A stretch of 14,473 bases of DNA from Actinomycetes bacterium (GTDB lineage Bacteria; Actinomycetota; Actinomycetes; Actinomycetales; Microbacteriaceae), in NCBI GenBank assembly GCA_023386365.1, contig JAEWJX010000099.1, forward strand, positions 1-14,473, in the 5' to 3' direction. How positions within the stretch are numbered: position 1 is the stretch's first letter; each line of letters opens with the position of its first letter. Of the stretch, positions 6,613-14,279 are shown in pieces. A program made the translations under genes and the position numbers. The notes under the pieces were generated by a model. It was not told the origin of the DNA, searched no databases, and saw only the letters and a list, made by a program, of their open reading frames with translations.

Positions 6613-7317
6613 ATGAACAACCGCAACGACATCAAGAACGTGGTGCTCGTCCACGGCGCATTCGCCGACGGATCCGGATGGCGGGGTGTCTACGACGACC
6701 TCACGGCCCGGGGCTACACGGTGTCGATCGTGCAGAATCCGCTCACCTCGCTCGCCGACGACGTGGCGGCGACCACCCGGGTGCTCGACCGCCAGGACGG
6801 CCCGACCATCCTGGTGGGGCACTCGTGGGGCGGCACCGTCATCACCGAGGCCGGTGTGCACGACAAGGTCGCGGGTCTCGTCTACGTATCGGCGCTCGCG
6901 CCGGACGCCGGGCAGACCACCTCCGACCAGTACGAGGGCTTCACCGCGACCCCCGACTTCGTGATCGACGTGGGCCCCGACGGCTACGGTTTCCTCAACC
7001 CGGAGAAGTTCAAGGCCGGGTTCGCCGCCGACGCCAGCGACGAGGTGGCCGCGTTCCTGCGCGACTCGCAGGTACCGATCAACATGTCGGTGTTCGGCAC
7101 CCCGCTGACGAACGCCGCCTGGCGCAGCAAGCCGAGCTGGGCGGTGATCGCCACCGACGACCGCTCGTTCGACCAGGCGATGCTGCAGCACATGGCCACC
7201 CGCGCGGGCGCGACGATCACGAACGTGGCCGCCAGTCACGCCCTCTACGTCACCCAGGCGGCGACGGTGGCTGAGGTCATCGCCACCGCGGCGCGCGAGG
7301 CGCAGGCCGACAGCTGA
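6613..7317 (+). CDS. Alpha/beta-fold hydrolase under probable GntR control
   Basis: The product is 234 residues, a compact cytosolic alpha/beta hydrolase. Visible elements are VVLVHGAFADGSGW (10-23, oxyanion region), the nucleophile elbow GHSWGG with Ser71, a candidate acid at Asp182/183 (IATDDRSF) and SHAL with His209. The start is firm: AGGAAG (6601-6606) lies 6 nt before the ATG. The SHALYVTQ ending with little cap domain resembles the EstC/HNL-like hydrolase group often annotated only as alpha/beta hydrolase. The gene is transcribed divergently from the GntR regulator, with two shared palindromes between them, and is followed by an intrinsic terminator, so it is probably monocistronic and induced by the regulator's ligand. 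Substrate unknown. It is only distantly similar to the hydrolase at 4206-5078. Confidence 0.9.
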   Translation: MNNRNDIKNVVLVHGAFADGSGWRGVYDDLTARGYTVSIVQNPLTSLADDVAATTRVLDRQDGPTILVGHSWGGTVITEAGVHDKVAGLVYVSALAPDAGQTTSDQYEGFTATPDFVIDVGPDGYGFLNPEKFKAGFAADASDEVAAFLRDSQVPINMSVFGTPLTNAAWRSKPSWAVIATDDRSFDQAMLQHMATRAGATITNVAASHALYVTQAATVAEVIATAAREAQADS

Positions 7318-7337
7318 GGCTCATGCGACATCCGGTC

Positions 7338-7373
7338 GGGCCGGCTCGGACTCCGCGCCGGCCCTTGTACTTT
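7338..7373 (+). terminator. Rho-independent terminator after the hydrolase
   Basis: GGGCCGGC (7338-7345) and GCCGGCCC (7357-7364) form a perfect 8-bp stem that can continue inward with CGG/CCG around a 3-nt loop. It is followed directly by TTGTACTTT (7365-7373), a T-rich tail. It lies 20 bp after the hydrolase stop, so the hydrolase transcript likely ends here and the next gene needs its own promoter. Confidence 0.75.
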
Positions 7374-7410
7374 CGAGGCATGAACAGAACGCGGATGCGG
7401 TGACCGCGAC

Positions 7411-8283
7411 ATGACGCAGCCGATCGACGAGTCGCTCGTCCGGGGTCTCGTCGCCCGCCAGTTTCCGCGCTGGGCCGACCTGCCGGTGCGGCAGGTGCTC
7501 CCGGGGGGGAACGACAACCGCACCTTCCGCCTCGGCGACCAGTACTCGGTCCGGCTGCCGAGCGCCCCCGGATACGCGGCCGCAGTCGCGAAGGAGCAGG
7601 CGTGGCTTCCGGTCATCGCGCGCACCGTGCCGCTCCCGGTTCCCGAGGTCGTCGCCGCGGGTGAGTCCGACGACACTTTCCCGCACCGGTGGTCCATCTA
7701 CCGTTGGCTGCCCGGTGAGACCGCGACGGACGCGCGCGTCGCCGACCGTTCCGCCTTCGCGGAGACCCTCGCAGGCTTCCTCCGCGCGCTCCAGACCGTC
7801 GACACGGAGGGCGCCCCGCGAGCGGGAGCGCACAGCTTCTTCCGCGGGGCGAACCCCGCGCACTACGACGACGAGACGCGCGAGGCGGTGAGTCGCCTCG
7901 GGTCGGCCATCGATGGCGATCGGGCGCTCGCCCTGTGGTCGCAGGGGCTCGCAGCCGAGTGGACGGGCGGGCCCGTCTGGTTCCACGGCGACGTGTCGTC
8001 CGGCAACCTGCTCGTCGTCGACGGCGCCCTCTCGGCGGTCGTCGACTTCGGCACCAGCGGTGTGGGGGATCCGGCCTGCGACCTCTACATCGCGTGGACG
8101 TACCTCGACGGCCCCTCCCGTCGCGCGTTCCGCACCGCGATGCGGGTCGACGACGGGATGTGGGCGCGTGGCCGTGCCTGGACCCTGTGGAAGGCGCTGA
8201 TCACGTTGGCATCCGCGGACTATCCGGCGCGGTCCTGGGCGTGGCCGGTGTACGAGAGCATCGTCGGCGCGGACGAGCGCTGA
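7411..8283 (+). CDS. Aminoglycoside phosphotransferase-fold (APH/choline kinase-like) protein
   Basis: The product is 290 residues with a complete kinase catalytic core: the Brenner loop HGDVSSGN (192-199) with catalytic Asp194 and Asn199, followed by VVDFG (Mg-binding Asp212) and GDPACDL. The N-lobe has SVRLPS and KEQAWLP, typical of an actinobacterial subfamily annotated as aminoglycoside phosphotransferase family. Most members have no shown antibiotic activity, and small-molecule phosphorylation of another kind is equally likely. The ATG at 7411 is used although no strong ribosome site precedes it. A 7-codon ORF (7380-7403) ends 7 nt upstream. The preceding terminator implies an independent transcript, but no clear promoter is visible. 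Family confident; substrate unknown. Confidence 0.85.
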   Translation: MTQPIDESLVRGLVARQFPRWADLPVRQVLPGGNDNRTFRLGDQYSVRLPSAPGYAAAVAKEQAWLPVIARTVPLPVPEVVAAGESDDTFPHRWSIYRWLPGETATDARVADRSAFAETLAGFLRALQTVDTEGAPRAGAHSFFRGANPAHYDDETREAVSRLGSAIDGDRALALWSQGLAAEWTGGPVWFHGDVSSGNLLVVDGALSAVVDFGTSGVGDPACDLYIAWTYLDGPSRRAFRTAMRVDDGMWARGRAWTLWKALITLASADYPARSWAWPVYESIVGADER

Positions 8284-8389
8284 CGGCGCGTGCATCTCGG
8301 TTTAGGCCACGTTTAGTGAGGTGTCACCCGCCCAAAGCGGTTGAGAAAGCCTAGAAAACAGGCGCAAATGTCGCCTCGAACTTCGCGCA
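8284..8389. other. Intergenic region upstream of the solute-binding protein promoter
   Basis: This AT-richer stretch has stop codons in all frames and no recognisable gene. It contains two TTTAG copies (around 8300-8316) and a small palindrome GGTGTCACC. No convincing terminator for the preceding gene is visible. Confidence 0.3.
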
Positions 8390-8420
8390 TTGACATCCAG
8401 AATCAAAACCGGTTTACTAC
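8390..8420 (+). promoter_or_regulatory. Promoter of the solute-binding protein gene
   Basis: A consensus TTGACA (8390-8395) is followed after 17 nt by TTTACT (8413-8418), a weak -10 that overlaps an alternative TACTAC (8415-8420). The region is notably AT-rich for this window. The transcript would carry a ~120-nt leader before the ATG at 8549. A LacI-type palindrome sits between the boxes, so transcription is probably repressed without substrate. Confidence 0.6.
8406..8415. promoter_or_regulatory. LacI-family operator-like palindrome AAACCGGTTT
   Basis: This perfect 10-bp palindrome with central CG is the form typical of LacI/GalR-family operators. It lies between the -35 and -10 boxes of the promoter for a sugar-type binding protein. 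The family of the repressor is inferred from the motif; no LacI gene is in the window. Confidence 0.6.
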
Positions 8421-8508
8421 CTCTTGTTCAGTCAACGCCGAGGTGCTGATCGCGTGACCCGAAATCGCCGACAGTGCTCGCCTCGACGGAGATCACCAAG
8501 AAAACAGC

Positions 8509-8529
8509 CGGAGGCCGCTACCGCCTCCG
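8509..8529 (+). promoter_or_regulatory. Leader hairpin immediately upstream of the ribosome site
   Basis: CGGAGGC (8509-8515) and GCCTCCG (8523-8529) pair perfectly around a 7-nt loop. The ribosome site AAGGAG (8534-8539) begins 5 nt after the stem and the ATG is at 8549. It may stabilise the leader or keep the ribosome site exposed. The left arm itself contains GGAGG, which the stem would hide. Confidence 0.4.
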
Positions 8530-8548
8530 AACGAAGGAGTTCTGCGCA

Positions 8549-9844
8549 ATGAAGCGTTACGCAGCTGCCGCCCTGTTCGCCGTCGTCGCACTGCCTCTGG
8601 CCGCGTGCGCCGCCGAGCCGGGGGAAGCAGAGGGTTCCGACCTCACGTCGGGCCCGATCAAGATCTGGTACTCGACCAACGAGCAGGAGATCGCCTGGGG
8701 CGAGAAGGTTGTGGAGGCGTGGAACGCCGACCACCCCGACGAGCAGGTCACCGCCGAAGCGATCCCCGCCGGTAAGTCGTCGGAAGACGCCATCTCGGCC
8801 GCGATCACCGCCGGCAACACCCCCTGCCTCGTCTACAACACGGCACCCGCGGCGGTTCCGTCGTTCCAGAAGCAGGGCGGCCTCGTGAACATCTCGACCA
8901 CCTTCGACGACGGTGAGGACTTCATCACCGAGCGTTCCGGTGGCGCGGCCGACGGCTTCCGTTCGCCCGACGGCGACCTGTACCAGGTGCCGTGGAAGGC
9001 GAACCCCTTCATGCTCTACTACAACAAGACCGTCTTCGAGGCTGCGGGGCTCGACGCCGAGAACCCGAGCCTCGAGACCTACGACGACGTGCTCGCGGCG
9101 GCGAAGGCGATCAAGGATGCGGGCGCGGCCGACTTCGTGCTCTACCCGCCGGCATCGGGCGACTACACGAACCCGCTGTTCGACTTCTATCCGTTCTACC
9201 TGGCGAACTCGGGCGGCACGCAGCTCGTCGCCGATAGGGCGGCGACCTTCACGAGCGACGAGGGCATGGAGACCCTCGAGTTCTGGAAGACCCTGTACGC
9301 CGAGGGCTACTCGTCGGCCGAGGCCTACAGCGGTGACGCGTGGGCGGGTCCGTTCGCGGATGGCGTCGCGGCGCTCGGCATCGCCGGCCCGTGGGGTGCG
9401 GCGCAGTTCGACGGCAAGGTCGAGTACGGCATCGTTCCGCTGCCGACCGCCGACGGCACCGCGCCGGAGGAGACCTACACCTTCGGCGACTCGAAGAACG
9501 TCGGCCTCTACACGGCGTGCGAGAACAAGCAGACCGCGTGGGACTTCGTGAAGTTCTCGATGGATGCCGACAACGACCTCGCGCTGCTCGAGACGACCGG
9601 CCAGTTCCCGATCCGCACCGACCTCGCCGAGGTCGCCGGTGACTACCTGGCCGCCAACCCGCTGCTCGAGACCTTCTCCCAGTCGGTGCCGCTGACGGTC
9701 GATGTGCCGAACATCGCCAACGCGACGGAGATCTGGCAGACCTTCCGCGACGCGTGGGGTGCCTCGGTGCAGGGTCAGGATGACCTGCAGTCGAGCATGG
9801 ATGCCGCCGCCGAGAAGATCGACGGTCTCGCCTCTCGGGGCTGA
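8549..9844 (+). CDS. ABC transporter extracellular solute-binding lipoprotein (family 1, carbohydrate type)
   Basis: The product is 431 residues. The N-terminus MKRYAAAALFAVVALPLAAC ends in a lipobox (LAAC) with lipidation at Cys20, so the mature protein is tethered outside the membrane. The body fits family-1 sugar-binding proteins: an early IKIWYSTNEQEIAWGEKVVEA, KANPFMLYYNKTVFEAAGLD, a PLFDFYPFYLANSGG region and a late KQTAWDFVKF. The ATG at 8549 is preceded by AAGGAG (8534-8539) and begins the signal peptide directly. The permease and ATPase genes that normally follow are absent; the next gene is a secreted PL8 lyase, implying uptake of polysaccharide breakdown products. A LacI-type operator in the promoter fits carbohydrate control. 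Ligand identity is inferred only from context. Confidence 0.92.
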   Translation: MKRYAAAALFAVVALPLAACAAEPGEAEGSDLTSGPIKIWYSTNEQEIAWGEKVVEAWNADHPDEQVTAEAIPAGKSSEDAISAAITAGNTPCLVYNTAPAAVPSFQKQGGLVNISTTFDDGEDFITERSGGAADGFRSPDGDLYQVPWKANPFMLYYNKTVFEAAGLDAENPSLETYDDVLAAAKAIKDAGAADFVLYPPASGDYTNPLFDFYPFYLANSGGTQLVADRAATFTSDEGMETLEFWKTLYAEGYSSAEAYSGDAWAGPFADGVAALGIAGPWGAAQFDGKVEYGIVPLPTADGTAPEETYTFGDSKNVGLYTACENKQTAWDFVKFSMDADNDLALLETTGQFPIRTDLAEVAGDYLAANPLLETFSQSVPLTVDVPNIANATEIWQTFRDAWGASVQGQDDLQSSMDAAAEKIDGLASRG

Positions 9845-9852
9845 TCACCCGG

Positions 9853-9892
9853 GCCCCGGAGCGGGGGAGAGCCACCTCTCCCGCTCCGGGGC
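9853..9892 (+). terminator. Strong intercistronic stem-loop between binding protein and lyase genes
   Basis: The arms at 9853-9869 and 9876-9892 pair over 17 bp with one G-T wobble, around a 6-nt loop (AGCCAC). No T-tract follows (GTCCGATC). It may terminate part of the transcripts or protect the upstream mRNA from 3' decay, giving more binding protein than lyase. Confidence 0.65.
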
Positions 9893-9972
9893 GTCCGATC
9901 ATCTGCGGAGCGATCCGCCGCGCGCGTGCCCGACGTGCGCATCGCCTCACATCCGGCCAAAGGAGCCCGAAC

Positions 9973-12900
9973 ATGAGACACATCAAGGCCTCGCTCGCCC
10001 TCGCCCTGGCGCTTGTGCTGGGCGTCACCGGGCTCACGTCGACCGCTGCGGTCGCCGCCCCCGCCGACGACGCGAAGACGATGATCTCGCGCCTCCAGGA
10101 CTACTACCTGGCGCAGGGCGACGAGATCATCATCGCCAACGGCATCTACCTGGCCCGCACCTCTGAGGCGCTCGACTACGTCGCCTCACAGCAGCCCGAC
10201 GGCTCGTGGACGGATGTGAACTACGCCGACCGCACCAGTTCGGCCAACGGTGCCACCTGGTCGGCGTACGTCGCGCTCTACCGCATGCTCGCACTCGCTC
10301 ACGCCTACCGCGACCCGAAGGCCGCCGGCTTCGAGGACCCGTCGGTGCTCGCTGCGGTCGAGCGTGCGCTCGTGCACTGGGACTCGGTCGACCCGGGCAA
10401 CAACAACTGGTGGGAGACCGAGATCGGCGAGTCGATCGCGATGGGTCGCATCTCGATCTTCCTCGGCGACGTGCTCGCCCCGGACGCGCTCGCGGTGAGC
10501 CTGAAGCACAACACCGGCAAGCTCGACCCGGTGGGTGCGAACGGTGCCTGGCGCACCACCAACTACCTCTTCGAGGCGGTCGCGACCCACGACTTCGCCA
10601 ACATCACGACCGGTTTCGCCACGATGGTGCAGACGGTCGCGGTCGACGACTCGGGCGCCGTCAACGAGGCCGTCCAGCCCGACGCGAGCTTCTGGGCGCA
10701 CGGCGCGCAGCTCTACAGCGAGGGCTACGGCATGGCCCTGTTCACCATGGTGGCGATGTGGGCGGATGTGGCCCGCGGCACCAGCCTGTCGTTCACGCGG
10801 GCGCAGCTCGACACGGTGGCGTTCTACATCATCGACGGCACGCGCTGGATGATCCGCGAAGAGTTCGGGATGCTGTACCTGCTCTACCGTCCCGCGAAGA
10901 CGATCGATGGTGTCACCAGCTACGCGTCCGAGTTCCTCGACCCGCTCGACCGTATGGCGCGCACGGATGCGCTGTACGCGACCGACTACCGCGAGCTGGC
11001 GGCCAACATCCGCGGCACGACGGCGGGTAACGGCGAGACCGGTGACAAGTACTTCTGGCGATCGGAGTTCCTCTCGCACCTGCGCGACGACTACGGCATC
11101 TTCACGGCGCTTAACTCGAGCCGCACGGTGGGCAGCGAGTACCGCTCGACCCTCCGCAAGGATGTCGGCAACGAGGTCGTGTGGGCGAAGGCCGGCGCCA
11201 CGGCGATCCAGGTGACCAACGAGGAGTACACGGCGCTCGGTGCCGCCTTCGACTGGTACCACTACCCCGGCGTGACGGCGCCGTACGTGAAGGAGACGAC
11301 CCTCGGCACCGCCGGGCGCTCCACCAACGGCGGCAGTTTCACCGGCGGTGTCTCCGACGGCCGCTACAGCGCGGCGGTGCACACCCTCGACCGCGCGAGC
11401 ACGCAGGCGCAGAAGAGCTTCTTCTTCTTCGACGACGAGATGGTGGCGCTCGGCGCCGGCATCCGTTCCACCTCGGCCGCCGAGATCCACACGACCGTGA
11501 ACCAGGTGGATGCCAAGGGCAACGCCGCCGTCGACGGCGAGAAGGTGGCACCGGGTATGGCGGCGAAGGTGATCGACGACGCCTCGTGGGCCTACAACGA
11601 CAAGGTCGGGTACGTGTTCCCGGATGCGGGCGCGGTGACCGTGTCGAACACGACGCAGACCGGCAGCTACTACGGCGAGGAGTCGCAGAGCCACGACGCG
11701 TTCACCCTCTACCTGAATCACGGCGTGGCCCCGACCGACGCCGGGTACGAGTACATCGTGCTGCCGGCGGCGACCGCGGACGAGACGAAGGCGTACGCGA
11801 GTGCCCCCGCCGTCTCGATCCTGCGCAACGACACCACCGTGCAGGCGGTGCGTCACGCCGGTCTGAAGCGCACGATGGCCACCTTCTTCCGCGCCGGGTC
11901 GCTCGACCTCGGCGGCGGCCGCACCCTCGCGGTGAGCAAGCCCAGCATCGTGCTGCTCGACGAGTCGGGGGCGACCCCGGTGGTGAGCATCTCGAACCCG
12001 AGCCAGCCCGGTCTGCTCGTCGACGTGACGCTGTCGAGGGCGGGTTCCTCGACCCGCGGCACCTTCGTGCTCGGTTCGGGCGCATCGCTCGGCAAGACGG
12101 TCACGGCGGCGTTGACCGCGGACGACTCGGAGGGCTCCGCCTACACCGCGAGCGGGTCCGCGGCGGGCCACGGGCCGAGCCGCGCGGGCGACGGCGACCA
12201 GTCCACGACGTGGCAGTCGTCGGGCGAGATGCCGTGGCTGCAGAAGCAGCTCGTTGCCGGGTCGTTCGTGTCGGGTGTCGACGTCGACTGGGGTGAGGGG
12301 TTCGCCACCCGCTACCTCGTGCAGACCTCGACCGACGGCCGCACCTGGACCGACCGGAAACTGGTGCAGAACGGCACCGGCTGGCACTCGAGCGCCGAGT
12401 TCCCCGCGGTTGCCGCCAATTACGTGCGTGTGCGGATGCTCCAGGGCGCCGCGACGTACTCGGTGCGCGAGCTTGCCGTCACCGCGAGCGTGAACCTCGC
12501 CCTCGGTGCCCCGACCACGGCATCCGACGGAACCGGCGTCGACAGCGCCACCGACGGCAACCTGACCACCCGGTGGATCGCCGACCGCAGCGGCTCGCCG
12601 AACACCTCCTGGCTGCAGGCGGACCTCGGTTCGGTGCAGCACATCGGTGCGGTGCGCCTCACGTGGGAGGCGTCGTACGCGAGCAAGTACAAGATCCAGG
12701 TGTCGGAGAACGGCACCGACTGGTCCGACGCCTACACGACGCCGACCGCCGGTAGCGACGGCGGCACCGACCTCATCGCGTTGGACACCTCGGGCCGCTA
12801 CGTGCGGATGCAGACGGTGGCGCGGGCGCTCACCACGTACGGCGTCTCGCTGTGGGAGTTCGAGGTGTTCGACAACGGCGCGATCGTCGACGCTCCGACG

Positions 12901-14235
12901 GCATCCGTGCGCCCCAATCTGGCGCTCCACCGGCCGACGACCGCCGACAGCGTCTACAACAACCTCACCAACATCGTTCCGACGATGGCGACCGACGGCT
13001 CGATCGCGACCAAGTGGTCGTCGAACCGGCCCGCGGGAACTGCGCCGTACACGGTGGAGAACTGGCTGCGCGTGGACCTCGGTGCCACCCAGGCGGTCTC
13101 GCAGGCGGTCGTCGACTGGGAGTCGAGCAATTCGTTCGACTACCGGATCGAGGGCTCGGTCGACGGGCAGGAGTGGACGCAACTCGCGCGGGTGCAGAAC
13201 ACGGGCGCGGCGAACCACCGACGCGACACGGTCGACTTCCCGACCGCCCACATCCGCTACCTGCGGGTGATCGGCACACCGGCCACCCGGTACGGCCTCA
13301 ACATCTGGGAACTCGAGGTGTACGGCGGCTACGCGCTCTCCTGCGCCGCACCCGTCACCGTCGAGAGCGGCTCGACCGCCACGCTGGTCGCCACGATCAG
13401 CCCAGTAGACGGCGACGACACGTTCACCGCGACGTCGCTGAACCCGGGCATCGCATCCGTCGCGGGCGCTCCCCGCGTGGACGCCGCCGGTCGAATCGAG
13501 TTCGACCTGACCGCGCACGCATCGGGCACGACCTCGGTTGTGGTCGCGCACGGCAACGGTGACGAGTTCGCCGCCTGCCCGGTGACGGTCGCCGTCGACA
13601 CCGCCGAACTGCAGCAGCTGGTGGATCAGGCGAACGGTCTCGACAGCACCCGCTACACGAGCGCCAGCTGGGCGCCGCTCATCCCGGCACTGCAGGCGGC
13701 GAAGGCCGTGCTCGTGGCACCCGGCTCGACGCAGGCCGAGATCGACGCGGCCGCCGCAGCACTGCGCGCCGCGATCGACGGGCTCGCCGAGCCGGTCGAC
13801 CCGGTCGAGGGGAAGCTGCAGGTGAACGGCACCTTCGTCGTGGGCGGCAAGATCACGGTGACGGGTCGCGACTTCCAGCCGGGCGCTCTGCTCGCCGTCG
13901 AGCTGCACTCCGCGCCGGTCGAACTCGGAACGGTGACGGTCGACGAATCGGGTGCGTTCGCGCTGAATGCGACCATCCCCGCGTCGACCGATCCGGGCGA
14001 CCACGAGATCGTAGTGCTCGTCGATGGCACCGTGCTCGCGAGTTTCGCGCTGACGATCGCGGCCGCAGACGGCGACGGCAGCGGCGATGGCGGCACCGAT
14101 CCCACCGACGACGGCACGATCGCCGCCACCGGCGTCGACGTGATCGCCCTCGGTACGGGCATCGCGCTCGCGCTGCTGCTGCTCATCGCGGGCGCCGTGT
14201 TCGTCACGCTGCGACGGGACCGCGCGCAGCACTGA
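9973..14235 (+). CDS. Secreted multidomain PL8-family polysaccharide lyase with three F5/8-type C domains and sortase-type anchor
   Basis: The product is 1420 residues. AAAGGAG lies about 8 nt before the ATG. A signal peptide occupies residues 1-~30 (AVAAP). The PL8 lyase (hyaluronate/chondroitin/xanthan lyase family) covers about 35-715. NNWWETEIGES is in the alpha-toroid. The catalytic set Asn190 (VGAN), His243 and Tyr252 (HGAQLYSEGY) keeps the His-Tyr distance of 9 known for pneumococcal hyaluronate lyase. FDWYHYPGVT, GGSFTGGVSDG and KSFFFFDDEMVALGAGI are in the beta-sandwich part. Then come three discoidin/F5-8C (CBM32-like) domains (~717-840, 841-969, 982-1120), an Ig-like segment (~1121-1210), a FIVAR-like helical repeat (~1211-1275) and another Ig-like domain (~1278-1362). 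A Gly/Asp/Thr linker, IAATG (1383-1387), a hydrophobic helix and RRDR follow, a sortase-type tail. It would cut uronic-acid polysaccharides by beta-elimination at the cell surface; the exact polymer is unknown. Confidence 0.9.
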   Translation: MRHIKASLALALALVLGVTGLTSTAAVAAPADDAKTMISRLQDYYLAQGDEIIIANGIYLARTSEALDYVASQQPDGSWTDVNYADRTSSANGATWSAYVALYRMLALAHAYRDPKAAGFEDPSVLAAVERALVHWDSVDPGNNNWWETEIGESIAMGRISIFLGDVLAPDALAVSLKHNTGKLDPVGANGAWRTTNYLFEAVATHDFANITTGFATMVQTVAVDDSGAVNEAVQPDASFWAHGAQLYSEGYGMALFTMVAMWADVARGTSLSFTRAQLDTVAFYIIDGTRWMIREEFGMLYLLYRPAKTIDGVTSYASEFLDPLDRMARTDALYATDYRELAANIRGTTAGNGETGDKYFWRSEFLSHLRDDYGIFTALNSSRTVGSEYRSTLRKDVGNEVVWAKAGATAIQVTNEEYTALGAAFDWYHYPGVTAPYVKETTLGTAGRSTNGGSFTGGVSDGRYSAAVHTLDRASTQAQKSFFFFDDEMVALGAGIRSTSAAEIHTTVNQVDAKGNAAVDGEKVAPGMAAKVIDDASWAYNDKVGYVFPDAGAVTVSNTTQTGSYYGEESQSHDAFTLYLNHGVAPTDAGYEYIVLPAATADETKAYASAPAVSILRNDTTVQAVRHAGLKRTMATFFRAGSLDLGGGRTLAVSKPSIVLLDESGATPVVSISNPSQPGLLVDVTLSRAGSSTRGTFVLGSGASLGKTVTAALTADDSEGSAYTASGSAAGHGPSRAGDGDQSTTWQSSGEMPWLQKQLVAGSFVSGVDVDWGEGFATRYLVQTSTDGRTWTDRKLVQNGTGWHSSAEFPAVAANYVRVRMLQGAATYSVRELAVTASVNLALGAPTTASDGTGVDSATDGNLTTRWIADRSGSPNTSWLQADLGSVQHIGAVRLTWEASYASKYKIQVSENGTDWSDAYTTPTAGSDGGTDLIALDTSGRYVRMQTVARALTTYGVSLWEFEVFDNGAIVDAPTASVRPNLALHRPTTADSVYNNLTNIVPTMATDGSIATKWSSNRPAGTAPYTVENWLRVDLGATQAVSQAVVDWESSNSFDYRIEGSVDGQEWTQLARVQNTGAANHRRDTVDFPTAHIRYLRVIGTPATRYGLNIWELEVYGGYALSCAAPVTVESGSTATLVATISPVDGDDTFTATSLNPGIASVAGAPRVDAAGRIEFDLTAHASGTTSVVVAHGNGDEFAACPVTVAVDTAELQQLVDQANGLDSTRYTSASWAPLIPALQAAKAVLVAPGSTQAEIDAAAAALRAAIDGLAEPVDPVEGKLQVNGTFVVGGKITVTGRDFQPGALLAVELHSAPVELGTVTVDESGAFALNATIPASTDPGDHEIVVLVDGTVLASFALTIAAADGDGSGDGGTDPTDDGTIAATGVDVIALGTGIALALLLLIAGAVFVTLRRDRAQH

Positions 14236-14239
14236 CCGG

Positions 14240-14252
14240 AACCCCCGGAGGG
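14240..14252 (+). terminator. Short GC hairpin after the lyase
   Basis: CCCCC (14240-14244) and GGGGG (14248-14252) flank a 3-nt loop just after the stop. It is short, has no T-tract and merges into the low-complexity G/C region, so it may be either a weak terminator or part of the join artefact. Confidence 0.3.
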
Positions 14253-14263
14253 GGCCGCGGGGG

Positions 14264-14276
14264 CGCCCCCCCCCCC
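14264..14276. repeat. 13-base C homopolymer within a G/C-only junction
   Basis: Thirteen consecutive C residues lie within a G/C-only stretch (14248-14283). NAD synthetase homology starts immediately after. The arrangement mirrors the C run at the left edge and suggests a scaffold join or gap-fill artefact. Confidence 0.75.
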
Positions 14277-14279
14277 GGG

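Noticed and set aside
7411..8283. Reading the APH-fold gene as an antibiotic resistance determinant
   Set aside because: The catalytic core shows the fold only. This subfamily is common on actinobacterial chromosomes, and no mobile element or resistance context is present.
8334..8343. AAAGCGGTTG as a second LacI-type site 72 bp upstream of the first
   Set aside because: It matches AAACCGGTTT at only part of its positions and is not palindromic.
10186..14232. Very long antisense open frame (over 1300 codons) opposite the lyase
   Set aside because: It is a codon-bias shadow of a GC-rich gene. The translation is Arg/Val/Gly-rich with no domain, while the plus strand has a signal peptide and clear PL8 and discoidin motifs.
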